Source of the DNA: Acanthosepion lycidas
Taxonomy: Eukaryota > Mollusca > Cephalopoda > Sepiida > Sepiidae
DNA: 64,000 nt
Direction: 5' to 3'
Assembly (NCBI GenBank): GCA_963932145.1
Contig: OZ010581.1
Location: 83,462,093-83,526,092, forward strand
Part shown: piece after piece, positions 12,701 through 24,450 of the stretch
How positions within the stretch are numbered: position 1 is the stretch's first letter
Layout: every line of letters starts with the position of its first letter
Made by a program: the position numbers and the translations under genes
Notes under the pieces: model-generated
What the model was told of the DNA's origin: nothing
What the model saw: the letters and a program-made list of their open reading frames with translations, nothing else
The model's database searches: none

Positions 12701-14911
12701 TCCATGCCTTTTCCAAGAGCAAACTATTCTAACTAGAATTTGGATGCTGATTCCATTAATGATTTGTACCTCTCCACATGGTTAACTTTAAATATTTCAA
12801 AGATACAAGTTTCTTTAAAAGAAAAGGAAAAAAAAAGAAAAATCAAATTTTAGTTACAAGAAAGGCTGCAATAAGCAAAAATTTATCAATAAAAGTTGTA
12901 TAAAAATCTCTAGATAAACTCACCTTTTGTATTTATATAAAAACTGATAAGTACATGATTTGGTACCATGTTATTATAAAATAAATATTTTAATGGGCAG
13001 CATTATATAAAAAAAAAAATTTCTCCATTCATTCTATGACCATGAGGAAAAACAAAATAGTTATTTTGTTGTACATGTGCAAATATTCTGCACAAAAGGT
13101 AAATGGTAACCATGTGTATTTATGATTGTTTTCAAAGAACTGATTCTGGTTAAGATTAGGTATAGTAAGGAATTATTGTTAAATTTAGTGTAATGCTGCT
13201 AACTTAGTTACTCAAACTTAGTTTATTGTATTTTTACAACTTAGTGCTTAAAAATATATATTTTTTCTTAGTATATCAAGACCATTTTATTATCTGATAG
13301 TTTTTCTCTGCTAACTATTAAAATAATTACAAAATTTAAAATATACAAGCACATTTTAAAATTTGTATATGCTGTAAATGTCTCCATATGAGTGCTAACT
13401 AATACGATGTTATCTAAAAATTACATCTGTTCATTCAGAATGAGTGTATCTCATTGTCAGTGCTTAGGAATGTAATCATAAAAAGAAAGTATTTAAAACA
13501 AGTTTAAACATTTTAGTGTCTTTTCATATCAGTCTGTAATAACATAAATGGGAAGCTATCAACTTTTATTTTTAATATATCTCTCTAAAATTTCTTTCAT
13601 TTTAGTTTGGTGTCAATTTTAGTGACAATTTTGTAAAAGAATTCAGTGATTGTACCAGTCATTTTTACTCATATATTTATAAAATGTATACTATCCATAA
13701 TTTATCATCTCAGTATATGAACACTATGATCAAATTTCACTTTGAAATTTAGATGATTTTTCAGTTTAATCTTTCTTTACAAAATAGCCTAAAAAAAGTC
13801 TAAAATTTTATTTTGATATTCTATATATATTATAAATTTAAGTTACTTTTCCTAATTTATCAGGTCTGCTTGTGAAAGATTAAACAAATATACTGTCATT
13901 GCAACCTCCAAAATCTGTTACTAAGTGAATTATACAAGAGGAAATAGTTTAAAGCTAAACAGGAAGCAATCACAAATGCAGGCTTTTTATTTTCCTCCAT
14001 TTAAGAACAAATACTCTGGCAAGAAAAAATTCTGCAGTTTCATCTATAAATTAGTTTGTATGGCTATTTGCATTTTTGACAATGGTTTTATAAATATTTT
14101 CCACATAACAATATTATCACTTGGTGATATGATTTAATTTACACAACTGACTTAAGTTTCATTATTTACTTTTATTTTAGAAATAATTGTTTCATAATAT
14201 TAACAATGGATTATAGTGTTATTTACAAAAATAAAGTCTGTAAAGACTGGGAAGTGGGGCTTAGAAATTCTTATACAATTTAATTCTGAAATATTTAGTC
14301 TCTTAGAAGACCTAACTGCCTATGAATCCTTCAAGTATTTTTATAGAGTGGAGGATCAGATTTGTATATTAATAACAAAATGTAACTCCTGTTTTATTTT
14401 TAGTAAAACAAAAAATATTAGAATAATGATAAAAATTTTAGCTGTTGTATCTTGTAGCTAGATAATTTGTTAGTTACATTAGATTACCTGACAAAAATCT
14501 GTTATGTACAAGTGTTTGTAATTTATAATTATGCTAAAATATTAAAAATGAAGTCATTAATTTCTATCAGCATATTTTTAAAAATTTGTTACTCTATCTT
14601 TACTATACTTCTACTCACTTAAACAAATTTATTCAAATTTCTATTAAAATAAATTGTCTCTACTTATGTTTATATTCTTTTGCAGCTTCAGTTTTGTATT
14701 TTTTTTTTAAGGTCCAAGCAGTGTCAGAATTTCGTTTTTTACTAAAATTTGTATTTTACTCCTTTTTAGAATTCCCATTTCATATATAATTTAATATTTA
14801 GTGAAATATGTGGCATCAATATAAATTTTAAGTCATTGTAAAATCTTTTCTTTTCCTATAAATTTCTTTATTTATGTGTGGGAAGACAGGTACTGAAATG
14901 GTCTCTCTCTC
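9719..14911. other. Non-coding stretch, slightly less AT-rich near 10.9-12.2 kb
   Basis: No exon or mobile protein could be supported. The interval 10.9-12.2 kb has more C and fewer long A/T runs than its neighbours. It holds an unassigned 95-codon frame on - (11348-11635) with Lys/Asn-rich composition and no recognised domain. Confidence 0.4.
10701..10739. repeat. (AC)n(AT)n(GT)n perfect dyad
   Basis: A run of AC, then AT, then GT dinucleotides forms a near-perfect self-complementary 39-bp palindrome that could extrude as a hairpin. Confidence 0.85.
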
Positions 14912-15000
14912 TCTAATCCACTTCCCAAAATCTGACCAAATTGTCAAACATCAAAAAATTATTTTAGAAGCGATTTTTGGCATCTTATCTACATAAAACA
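14912..15000. repeat. Mariner-type MITE fragment
   Basis: The segment tccacttcccaaaatctgac, followed by caaat and a ttttagaag block, matches the inner left part of the family copies at 6814 and 34555. The terminal TGCTGAAAAG end is missing and is replaced by a short (TC)n run. Confidence 0.4.
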
Positions 15001-15371
15001 CAGAAACAGAATTGAGATATGTTAAGAAAAATCAAAATCATTTTTGTCACTTGGACTTGGAAGATTGTAAATAATAATATTCTTAAGGATAGTATCCTTA
15101 CACCAAATGAAAAATTTTTGACAGTTGAAACATGAAATATAATTTATATGCTATATTATCATTATACAGTAAAAATCAGTCAGGAGGTCAAACTAAATAC
15201 AATTGGTGCAGTCATTCTCAGGCCATAACAGTTGCAAATATTTTTAAAAAATCAACTAAAGTGAAAATTCATGCAGTAAACACAGGTTGTTTACAAAGAA
15301 ATTCAAAACCCAAAAGTCAGCAGAAAGCTTTGAAAGAAAAATAGTGGAGGAAACTGCAAAATAAATCTTTT

Positions 15372-15412
<41 letters not shown>

Positions 15413-16736
15413 ATATTGCACCTGCTCATAGCATAAGCAAATGATAGATGTTTTGAAGAATTTGTAGTCTGAATCCATAGACCATCCACCGTACTTACCA
15501 GATCTTTCTCCATCTGAATATATCCTGTTCCTAAACCTTAAAAAAATGAGGAAATTTTTAAATGATTCAGAGGTAATAGCAGCAGAGCAGAATTTTTGTA
15601 CATTAGAATTTTTTAAAATTTGAGAAGTGATGTATTAAGTATATTGAACTGCAAAGTGAATATGTAGAAGAGCATCTATGCTTCATGACCCTAGGTCAAG
15701 CCAAAACCTTTTCCACACTAGCTTGTATACAGATTTTATTAATAGGCTATAAATACAAACCCTCCTAATCATTATGTATAAACAACACAAGTAGTCACAC
15801 ATCAAATTAAATATTAAAAAGTTATATAGTGGTAAATAAATCAGCATTTTTAGAACTAAGAGAAAGGAGCTATAACCATGACAGTTCTCCAAATCAGGGC
15901 TGTTTGAAGATTCCAAAATGTTCATTTTCTGCAGAGTTTTACTCTGTCACAGACAATATAATGTCGGGGTACTAACACTGCACTATGAAATCAATTTATA
16001 TTACCAAAAGATTACTCTTTAACATATCTGAAGTGCAAAATAATGAATATTACTCATGAGTATTATAAGTAACTCTAAGCTTTTAAAAACAAAAAAACAA
16101 AGTTTGAATGCTATGAAAAATGCAGTCACCTAAACACACACACACACAAAATAGATGTGACAACGTAGTTAAATTTGCAAAACGTATCTCTTGATAAACA
16201 CTTCACATTATATTATTCCATGATGACAGGCTATTCAAATTAGTATATTCACTTTGTTGTTTTCATCATGTGCACTCTCTAACCTTTTTTTTTTTTTTCC
16301 TTGAAATCATTTAAATATGTTCTAGTAAACAAAACACAGAATGTCTGGTATCAACTTAATCTGTCACTTTATTTAAAGATTGAAAGTTCAGAAATAGCCA
16401 ATGTGGCAATTTGTTGTCAGTTAAAATTGAAATGAACAAAAGTTCAAGTATTATAACTATGAAATTAGCCTCAAATGGCAAATGTAACTTTACAGTTTAT
16501 AAGAACCTAAATTAAAACAAATTTTAATAATAGTAGGTTGCTTTCTTTTAATATAAATGGTCTCTAAGATTTGTAATTGTTTCTTTTCTTTCAGGGTGGA
16601 AAAGAACTATTGTATTGTTAACTGAAATCTAATTGAAATTGGGACACAATTCCATGGATTTTTCACATGTTTGTGTATCACACTTGACACATTGAAATGA
16701 CAATCTTCTTGAGGGAAATATTGTTGGATAAAATAA

Positions 16737-16740
<4 letters not shown>
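15001..16740. other. Non-coding AT-rich stretch
   Basis: Holds the 38-base T run at 15374-15411. I could not support any exon. An acceptor-like site near 16594 (tttctttcag) opens onto frames that stop quickly. Confidence 0.4.
15374..15411 (+). repeat. Poly(T) tract
   Basis: An unbroken T run of about 38 bases, possibly the poly(A) tail of a minus-strand retroposed sequence. No recognisable source gene lies next to it. Confidence 0.85.

Positions 16741-16792
<52 letters not shown>
16741..16792. repeat. (AT)n microsatellite
   Basis: About 50 bp of AT dinucleotides, broken once by atac. Confidence 0.95.
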
Positions 16793-16794
<2 letters not shown>

Positions 16795-17050
16795 TTTTGT
16801 TATTATCAATAGACACAGTCCACCTGAGATAAATTAATTCAACACCAGGAGAAGATTATCAAAATCTTCAATAGACATTATTTATTCTACTTAATAGAAC
16901 ATGTTTAAAGGAACAATTGCTGTTTAAATACCATTTCAGGTATATGATGCATCCAGTATTTTCTCTTTTATGACAGCTACTCAGTTATTTGTAAATGTGT
17001 AATGAAATTACTCTCTTGAAGTTATGTAGTCAATGTTTTCAGTATTTATG

Positions 17051-17078
17051 TTATATATATATATATATATATATATAT
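17051..17078. repeat. (TA)n microsatellite
   Basis: Fourteen TA units. Confidence 0.95.
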
Positions 17079-17841
17079 CCTTTCTATGTAACCTGTTACT
17101 AACAAGAGGTCATCTTCTGAAAGTAAGATTAAGTCAAGACTAGATGGATATCACTTGAATTGTTAGATTTCATCCTATAGGACTATAATTTGAAGACTTT
17201 ACTTAAATAGTAGATTAAATAACAGAATAACCAGCTTCAGAGCTTGCTAGATGCAAATTACTAATTATCTATAAAAAGAACTTTAAATTTAAACCAAAGC
17301 AAAATACTTGTATCCTTTATAGCAACAACAATATGATTCAGATCTAAAACAAATGAGTTATTTAATTTATATTCACTTTTATAATTCCTATATTATCACA
17401 TTTTTCTTTTCATTCACAACATTTTCAAATGCTTTCAGTTATATATATGTGTGTGTGTCTGCACAATAATTGATTGAAACATTATATATAAAAAATAAAC
17501 TCGGGAATAATCAAAGTATTCATATCACCTCAAGAATTGGTGACTTTCACACACAATTACTTGAAAACTTTTATACTTTTTATAACACTCTTAAAATGGA
17601 TCGTTGTTTACTTCCAAATAAAACTAATCTAAAAATTAAAATGTTATGAGATGATTTTAAGGTTTGTATATTCAGTGATGTGAAAAACTAGATATTTTGA
17701 TAGAAGAGGATGATGCTTGATAATACTTGCAGAATGTGTCAATAATAGCTTTATAAATTAAATTCTTCTTTCTCCTTTCATGTTATGAATATAAGTAATG
17801 TTATAAAATCCAATATTTTAAATATTTACAGTAAACATTAG

Positions 17842-17845
<4 letters not shown>

Positions 17846-17871
<26 letters not shown>
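17846..17871 (+). repeat. Poly(T) tract
   Basis: An unbroken T run of about 26 bases. Confidence 0.9.
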
Positions 17872-17872
<1 letters not shown>

Positions 17873-18286
17873 CATCCATTCCGTATGTTAAATGTTTTAA
17901 TTTCTTGTATTGTTTATATTGAACTTACAATAGATTTAATGCTGGTATTTATTACTAGTATTTTATTTTTAAAATATTACTATCTAAAATTTTAAAGTTT
18001 TTCCTTTGAGGGGGAAACAGGGATAAAAAATATAATTTATCATTTTTAGTATAAGCTGAAAGGTATAAATGTCCATCTCTAATTTTGCCTCCAATTTTAA
18101 ATTTTAATGGTAAAGAATATATGCACATTTTTAAATTGTAAGTCTTAACAGCTTGTTGGTAATATTCCATGAATTTTTTTTTTCTTGACATTCAAATTCA
18201 AACATTATCATTGCAAAGATATTTAATTCTATATTTCTGACTTTTTTTAACTTCTTTGTTTTATTTCTTTCTTGATATAAAATAAA

Positions 18287-18345
18287 ATGAAAATAAAAAC
18301 AGTGATGACAGCTATGGTAGCTGTCATCACTGTTTTTATTTTCAT
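18287..18345. repeat. Perfect 27-bp inverted repeat, 5-nt loop
   Basis: Arms 18287-18313 and 18319-18345 are exact reverse complements (inner ends gatgacagct and agctgtcatc) around the loop atggt. It could be a palindromic MITE remnant or a hairpin-forming site. The perfect pairing implies recent origin or selection. Perfect arms with a 5-nt loop are unlike a usual animal microRNA precursor. Confidence 0.9.
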
Positions 18346-18638
18346 CCATGTTATAGAAGATACTGATACATATTTTTACCATTGAAAGTTAATAGTATTA
18401 CTTTTCATTACTCTTTCTCTCAAGAAACAAGATACTATCAGTCTTAGTCATGTAGCTTCTTGTCGTTGCTGCATTTCTGCAAAGTATGTAGCTAAATGAT
18501 AGTTTAGTAACATTGAAGAAATTTTAACTTATATAATTTGATTTGGTAAAGAAATCATTTTCAAATGGTAAATTACAATTGCAATGAACTGTTTATTGTA
18601 AATATTTTCAGAGAAGAAAAAAAAAACATGCAAGTAAA

Positions 18639-18703
18639 TTACAAAAATTGCTCTTTTTTAACACGGTACAGGTACTGTGTTAAAAAAGGGGCGATTTTTG
18701 TAA
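18639..18703. repeat. Imperfect 30-bp inverted repeat
   Basis: The arms ttacaaaaattgctctttttt + aacacggta and tactgtgttaaaaaa + ggggcgatttttgtaa pair with two or three mismatches around the loop cagg. It is a separate hairpin, 300 bp from the perfect one at 18287, and is likely a small palindromic transposon remnant. Confidence 0.8.
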
Positions 18704-18969
18704 TTGTACATTGTAAACATGTAAATCATATACTGTTTATAAAATAATATAAAGAATGCATATGTGATATATGCTATGAGTATATTATGATAACTATTAT
18801 TTGATTAGCTATATTATATAACAATAGTATTTTTATTTTATTATCAGTCACATTTACCCCATGATGTTAATTTCTATTTCATATCCATTGCAAAAATTTG
18901 TGCATGATAAGAAAATTATGAACAAAATTTTACATACAAGAAAAATTTTATTAGTCCAGTATATAATCT

Positions 18970-20062
18970 CTATTGTTTTTTAACAACTGTTTCCCATTGT
19001 TCTATAAATTTCTTGAGGCCATTTTCATAGAAACTTTGTTTTTGTTGAAAGTAAGTTGCGAGGTAGTTTTCAACTTTTTTTTTTTTTTCTTTGTAGTTTT
19101 TTTTTCTTTGTAGTTTTTTTTTCTTTGTAGTTTTTTTTTCTTTGTAGTTTTTTTTTCTTTGTAGTTTTTTTTTTTTCTTTGTAGTTTTTTTTTTTCTTTG
19201 TAGTTTTTTACAATTTTTTTTGTCATTTAAATTGTTCTGTAGAGAATGAAACAAATGAAAATCTGAAGTAGCCAAGTCAAGAGAATGCACTGGGTGCTGG
19301 AGGGTGGCGTCCCATTTTCAAGATTTTGCAATGTCTATTTTCCAATATGTGGCCTTGTGTTATCATGGTGGAAAATAAGATTTTTTGATTTGCCAAAATC
19401 AAATGTTTTTCTTGAAAAGAAATATTGAGATTCAGGAGTTGGTTGAAATACTTTATTAGTTATTGTTTCACCTGCTGGAAGAAGTTCAATGTGAATTATC
19501 CCTCTGTAAGCCCGCTTTAGCCATAGGTTCTGCATACCCACAAGTTTCTTCCAGCTCTGTTTATGATGGATGTTATCATAAATGATCCATTTTTCATTAC
19601 CTCTGACAATTCTGTCCAAGAACAGCTCCTTTCTGTGGCATAACAGCAAAGAAATTGCCACAGAAACACAATCACACTTCTGTTCCATCAGAGAATGTGG
19701 CATCCACATGTCAAGTTTGGAAATGAACTCAAATCTCTTAAAATGGTGAAAATCAGTTGAGATAGGGATTTTCAAACTCTTAGCAATATCTTCCATTGAA
19801 ATCTTTGATTTATTCTTCACGATGACAAGCAGAGCATCTCCCAAAGCAGGGTTGATCATTTACGTTAAATCTACCCTGACAAAATCTGCCAAACCACTCT
19901 TTTGACCATCCAAAGAGCTGGAACATGATCCAAATAAACCTTCTGAATGTTTTTGTAGGAGTTCCACACATACTCCTTTCCAAATTCATAAAGCATAATA
20001 TGGTAAAAGTGCAACTTTTCATCGATCTTTAAGGCATTCATTTGTGAACAAAATATCAACAT
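18970..20062 (-). pseudogene. Mariner-family transposase, broken
   Basis: Read on the minus strand, this is a Tc1/mariner-superfamily transposase. The N-terminal helix-turn-helix part lies at 20062-19860, split over two frames (HIMLYEF, then GRFNVNDQP). The catalytic part lies at 19859-19335 and shows FLDRIVRGNEKWIIYDN, where mariner has a D in GDEKW, and HHDNTRPH, the second catalytic Asp. The C-terminal part, 19290-18970, shows SDFHLFHSLQNNL, near the third catalytic position, and FYENGLKKFIEQWETVV. At least two frameshifts separate the blocks. An A-rich Lys-coding minisatellite interrupts the C-terminal part. The first catalytic Asp appears as Asn (GNEKW). The element is dead. Terminal inverted repeats were not identified. 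Confidence 0.9.
19080..19211 (-). repeat. 17-bp minisatellite inside the mariner relic
   Basis: On the + strand the unit ctttgtagttttttttt starts at 19089, 19106, 19123, 19140, 19157, 19177 and 19196. The first five are spaced 17 bp and the last ones 20 and 19 bp, from T-run changes. On the transposase strand it reads as repeated LQRKK, NYKEK and TTKKK, because 17 is not a multiple of three and the frame rotates. The array sits between the LNDKK and ENYLATYF parts of the transposase. Confidence 0.9.
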
Positions 20063-20494
20063 TCAACAAAGTCTGATTTTCAATTGAACAACGCAAGGTT
20101 TCATACTTAAACACGCTATTATTCAGCACCAAGACAAACACCAGTGTCAAGTTGTGATCATTTTATATTAACAATGAAAATTGGGCACAAGCCTTTACAA
20201 TAATCTGATAATAATTGAATTCCTGTTCATTTCAATCTTTTAACTGGCATAAATGGCTCATTGGCAATTTTAAAGCATTCAGTTTTCTTTACTTGAAAAT
20301 GAATAATAAATTCCTTTACACATTTATTTGAGATAAAGTGATTGATTAATCTGAAACCAGGATAAACTCACCATAATGATCTGATGATAAGGAACAAATA
20401 AATAAAAATAGTCCATTTCTAAAGAAATATTTTTGGAGAGTAATTACAAATATAAAATATAAAGATATCCTGTAGTAGTTCCTAAATTTCTTTA

Positions 20495-20690
20495 GCTTAT
20501 AGCCATATCACATTGAAACTCTGGTTGGTTCTTGTACAATCACCAAAGTTAAGCAATGTTAAGCTTGGCCAATACCTAAATGGGTGACCACTTGGGAATA
20601 CCAGTAAGCTTAGATGTGCAAGTGGTGTAATGGATAACAGCTCCATATTGAAAATTAGAGAGCCAAGTTCCAATTCCAGTCAGGTTTATT
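20495..20690 (+). repeat. Composite 5S rRNA + tRNA-derived SINE
   Basis: Positions 20495-20612 follow animal 5S rRNA along its length: tatagccatatcacattgaa (5' part), atcaccaaagttaagca (box A region) and atgggtgaccacttgggaat followed by acc (box C region). Directly after it, 20614-20690 looks like a degenerate tRNA head, with A-box-like tggtgtaatgg (20623) and B-box-like agttccaattcc (about 20666). The tail caggtttattatattcactta resembles the SINE tail at 28745. Known 5S/tRNA chimeric SINEs (for example AmnSINE1 of amniotes) have this order. Both parts carry too many changes to be functional RNA genes. Confidence 0.7.
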
Positions 20691-21856
20691 ATATTCACTT
20701 AGGATAAAAGTAAATTCTGTGCTTTAATATTAAATGAGACATTCAAAAGGAAATATTTGAAATAGGTTATCTGGGATAATTACTCGTATATGCTTTTGTT
20801 ACAAGATAAGTTTTGTTGTGACTTGTTGTATACTACTTTAATATGCCTAAAATCTCTTCAGAAGAGAAGTTGTGAATTAGCCTGTTCTAGCACACACTTT
20901 CAGTACTGAATGAGGGTAGATAAACTATTAATTTTTTTTCATTTTATTTGATGTTTTTTCTTTATTTTTAACCAGTTTTTTTTTTTTTTTTTTTTTTTAC
21001 CATTTTAACTATGTATTTGCATTTTGAATTTCTTAATTCTGTTTTTAAATTGATTTTGTTCTGTTTTTGTCTCATTTATATAGTTTACATGTTTGTAGAT
21101 AACCTAGAGTTGTGATGTATAATGAATTTTTCTTTGTCACTACTGCCTTCCTCAACAAAATGATTCCTTCTGTATTTTTCCGACTTTACCCACTTGTAAA
21201 GCACAACCTTGGTTACTATTTCAAGTTTCCACAATGATGAACCTGGAATTACACAAGTTTTTAAAATTGATGTTACAGGCTCAATTTACTGACACTTTTT
21301 AATCATCTGCTGCTTTTTTTCACTCTCTCCTACATACATTCTGTAAAAATAGCCTATCACTTAAGAATAGAAAATTCCAGGTAGGTCTTCTTATAAAAGA
21401 AATAAATTGTGATTACTGTTAAAACCTGGATGTATGTTGTAGATTAAGAATCAATTTTTTTCAGTAATAGCTAAAAATTGTAAATTATTTTATTTAAATA
21501 AAGTGTCATTGTTGATACTTCATATTTGAAGCCTTTTAGTCGAAGTATTAGTCTTAAAATTCTAGAAAGATTGATAAATTACAGTGTTAATGATGTTTTA
21601 TATGAATATCAAAAAATATGTTTGAAATCAGCAATTTTATCCTATTGGAAAAATACCTGGTGAGCAATTTTTGATATGCAAATTTTAGAATATTTATCAC
21701 CACATTATATCAGATCCTCTGCATTTTAATCTAATATAAATGCATCCACTATGTAGAAAAAAGACCAGTTTGTTGGTTCTTGAATTGCAGTGAAAATGAT
21801 TTCTGTTGCAGTACATTGCAGCTTTTTTTTTCTGCAGGTCATTTAACACTTTTATG
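20691..21856. other. Non-coding AT-rich stretch
   Basis: Holds a 23-base T run (20976-20998). I see nothing else recognisable. Confidence 0.4.
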
Positions 21857-22360
21857 TAGGTACCTCCACAGATTCATGATACCTAAGGTTTAAAAGAAAT
21901 TTTTAAAAATGAAAAATCTTTCTTGAATCTTTTATTTTAGATTAATTTCAAGCAAGATTAAATTTAATATTTCCAATAAGCAAAATACTTTGCTTGATGA
22001 TTTCAAAACTAATTTAAATTTATTGGAAGGATTTTTTATTTTGAAATTCCTAAAATTGTTCATTTTAGTACCATTTCTAGTCACCTGTCTCAAAATCTTC
22101 CACAAATAAAATATAATTTTCCTAAAATTTATGAGGAATATCAGCCGATTTAAAGTATAATTAATCTGATTTTTAACATGCCGGTAGCTGTTGATGTGTT
22201 GAGAGCTTGATGATAGATGTATGTTTATCTAATGTTGTTCTACTGGGCTTTATCTGTAAAAAAAAAATTAATTGAAGAATATAACATGGTCATAATTTTT
22301 AAGTACTCAGTAATCTTAAAAATTTAGTAAGATCTTTTCCATAATCTAATGTTTTTGGAG
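21857..22360 (+). mobile_element. hAT-like element, copy A, 3'-truncated
   Basis: It begins TAGGTACCTCCACAGATTC and then follows copies at 41084 and 50109 block by block. Shared blocks include taaggtttaaaagaaattttt, ttcttgaa..cttttattttag, tttccaataagcaaaatact, gaggaatatcagc, gatttaaagtataattaatc and aatttttaagtactcagtaa. The matching right end (ggaggtaccta) is not found before unrelated sequence begins near 22361, so the copy is truncated. No transposase is visible. Confidence 0.7.
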
Positions 22361-22371
22361 GGTAACATACA

Positions 22372-22374
<3 letters not shown>

Positions 22375-22404
<30 letters not shown>
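22375..22404. repeat. (AT)n microsatellite
   Basis: Fifteen AT units, just right of the truncation point of the hAT-like copy A. Confidence 0.95.
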
Positions 22405-22407
<3 letters not shown>

Positions 22408-23253
22408 TTGAAATAATGATAAAGAATGCCAAAATACCTTCTTAAGATTTTACCCGTTTACATAGAAGTGTGTCTAATTTTAATGCTTGACAGTGGTACA
22501 CAGTAGTTTTAACTTTGACTTAACCATTTATAATGATGATAGAACAACAGTCATATGTCTGTGCTCCATTCTCCTACTTTCCAAAGATTAGGCTAATAAT
22601 TTGGAGATGTATTTTTACAGCTGCTGTTACAATCTGTTCTTCCTGTGTCCATTTCACATTTCCCACATGTCTTCTCTGGCATGCATAGGTGAAAGTAAAG
22701 TGTACTGCCACAACTCTATATATGGAATTAAGCCTTGCCAGTTTGTCATCAATGGCATATTGATATGATTTGTCCATTAATTTACATTTTCTAAGAGTCT
22801 CCTTTGTTCTGAAAAGCATATGCCTAGTTAACTACTTGATAAAGTTCTGATAACTTACATTCAAAAAAATTTCTTTCTCTAAGACCATGATAAATAAGCC
22901 ACTTGGCCCATTGGTCAGCTTTGGGGTTTTTCAAAAGCTGTTTCTTTTAAATTATTCTGCCTCAGAAACCACACCAATCTGCTAGATAGATCTTTATACA
23001 AACAACTTAATTTCAAGTGTTTGTAGAGATATTTTTTTTTTATTTTCAAGTGTTTGTAGAGATATTTTTTTTTTATTTTTGCTGTGGAAGTAATGGCAAG
23101 TGAGTACTGAGACTAGTTATTGCCAAGTTAATATTCAAGTTTCATTCCTTTAGAATCTACTCAAATCATATAATTTCCCCAAATTAATTAATTAACTTAA
23201 TTAGTTATCACATGTCATATATAATTCCAATAATCATTAAATGTGATCATGTA
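22405..23253. other. Unassigned stretch left of the gypsy element
   Basis: Contains an 81-codon minus frame (22574-22819) that looks less random than its neighbours but matches no family I know, and a 33-bp tandem duplication at 23011-23077. No gene is claimed. Confidence 0.3.
23011..23077 (+). repeat. 33-bp tandem duplication
   Basis: The unit ttcaagtgtttgtagagata, followed by a T run and att, is present twice with period 33. Confidence 0.9.
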
Positions 23254-23519
23254 TGAAACTGACCCAAGTAATCTAATCTCAAAGTCTCTCCGTACAAGCA
23301 CCACCACATTCAAAAAAAATGAACTGCCCATACTCTCTCACATTGTGATTTTTATACCCGCAAAAAAATTTGTATACATTCACCCACTCTCACAAATTCT
23401 CCTAGCTCCAAGTCCGTGTCTTTCTTAAGGTGTCAGGGCAGCCATATTTTTTTCCTTTCTTTTTCTTCACTCATTTTGCATGCCAGGCATATATGTGCTC
23501 ACTTTGCCACACCAGGTAA
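23254..23519 (-). repeat. 3' LTR-like repeat of the gypsy element
   Basis: This 266-bp segment matches 27094-27380 in direct orientation. Shared blocks include acccaagtaatct, caaagtctctcc, ttgtgatttttat, cattcacccactctca, ggtgtcagggcagccatatt and cattttgcatgccaggcata. The + strand starts TG, the complement of a CA end. The outer limits are uncertain, and similarity fades near ccacaccaggta. Confidence 0.7.
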
Positions 23520-24150
23520 GTTGTCTTTTCTGCACTCCTTCCCAATTTCCTGATCACATAAATGACATGGAAATGGTGGTCGCCTTTGTCAAGTGCTTCT
23601 ATGGAAAAGTGGACAGGCTCCACCCGTCTCTTCTGCATTTGTGTCCACTTGATCTCCTTCATTATTGGCATCATCATCATTGACTCCAGCATCTGTTTCC
23701 ACTGGTTCTGTAGATAAATAATCTGGCCCTGCACTGAAAAATAGTGGTGAATCTGAATCACTTTCAGATGACATATCACTGCCATCATCTTCCAACGCTG
23801 CAGATCTCTGCAAAGGTCTTTGATATGGCATGGCTTTCCATTGATGAATCCTGAATGTGGGCTGTAGACCCCTGTCACTGTTCCTTTTTTGAATTGCGTT
23901 GAACATTGATCATGTGAGGTCTTTACAAATACTGCATCTCCTGCTATGTAGATTCTAGGATCTGTGTGTTCAAGTGGTGGTGCATTTCGACAACCTTTAT
24001 GCGGGCTTGATAGTTGTATATGGAGTCAGCTGGTGAGGACACAACTGTTGCATCATCTTTTGGCATCACATTAAACCAATATAATGCCTCCATAATGGAA
24101 CATCCCGACCAAGCAGCAATACACTTGATGGTGCAATGGCACCTCTCCAT
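23471..24150 (-). pseudogene. Gypsy integrase C-terminal part, broken
   Basis: Minus-strand frames 24150-23944 and 23906-23471 continue the integrase. The block starting ERCHCTIKCIAA and running through EALYWFNVMPKDD is typical of the end of the retroviral-type integrase core (rve). It is followed by a C-terminal region in two overlapping frames, which implies a frameshift near 23600-23880. The final residues overlap the start of the 3' LTR-like repeat. Confidence 0.65.
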
Positions 24151-24192
24151 GATGCCATTCCCTGATGGTTGATAGGCACACCAGAATCTAAG

Positions 24193-24450
24193 TCAGACGC
24201 CCCAGTTCTCAACAAATTTTGTGAATGCCTCCCCACAGAATGTCACGCCATTGTACATGAGCAGCTCAGCAGGTTGCTCTCTCTCACAGAATAGCAACTC
24301 CAGCTGTTGGATGATGATGCTGGCAGCATCCTGCTGTGATAACAATTGCCTGATGGGAAACCAACTAAGGCCACACTCAATCATAGTCAGGTAATGCCGG
24401 CCTTCATAATGGGTTATATGAATATGGGTCAATGAATTGGCATACTTCAT
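24193..24450 (-). pseudogene. Gypsy integrase catalytic core, mutated
   Basis: This 85-codon minus frame shows YLTMIECGLSWFPI, where families usually have D in MID, then AELLMYNGVTF and FVENWGV. In active integrases the second motif carries the catalytic Asp (LTDNG) of the DDE triad; here it is Tyr. The first Asp position also reads Glu. Two altered catalytic positions mean the core could not act even if expressed. Confidence 0.75.

Noticed and set aside
15132-15513. Overlapping frames on both strands near the T run
   Set aside because: The minus frame is largely poly-Lys from the poly(T), the plus frame has no recognised domain, and no splice context supports them.
16594-16640. Strong acceptor-like site tttcttttctttcag
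   Set aside because: All frames after it stop quickly or have no donor, and nothing resembles MYPT.
18287-18345. microRNA precursor
   Set aside because: Perfect arms with a 5-nt loop are unlike typical animal precursors. An inverted-repeat element is simpler.
20495-20612. Functional 5S rRNA gene
   Set aside because: Too many changes in the stems and in box A/C positions, and it is joined to a tRNA-like SINE head.
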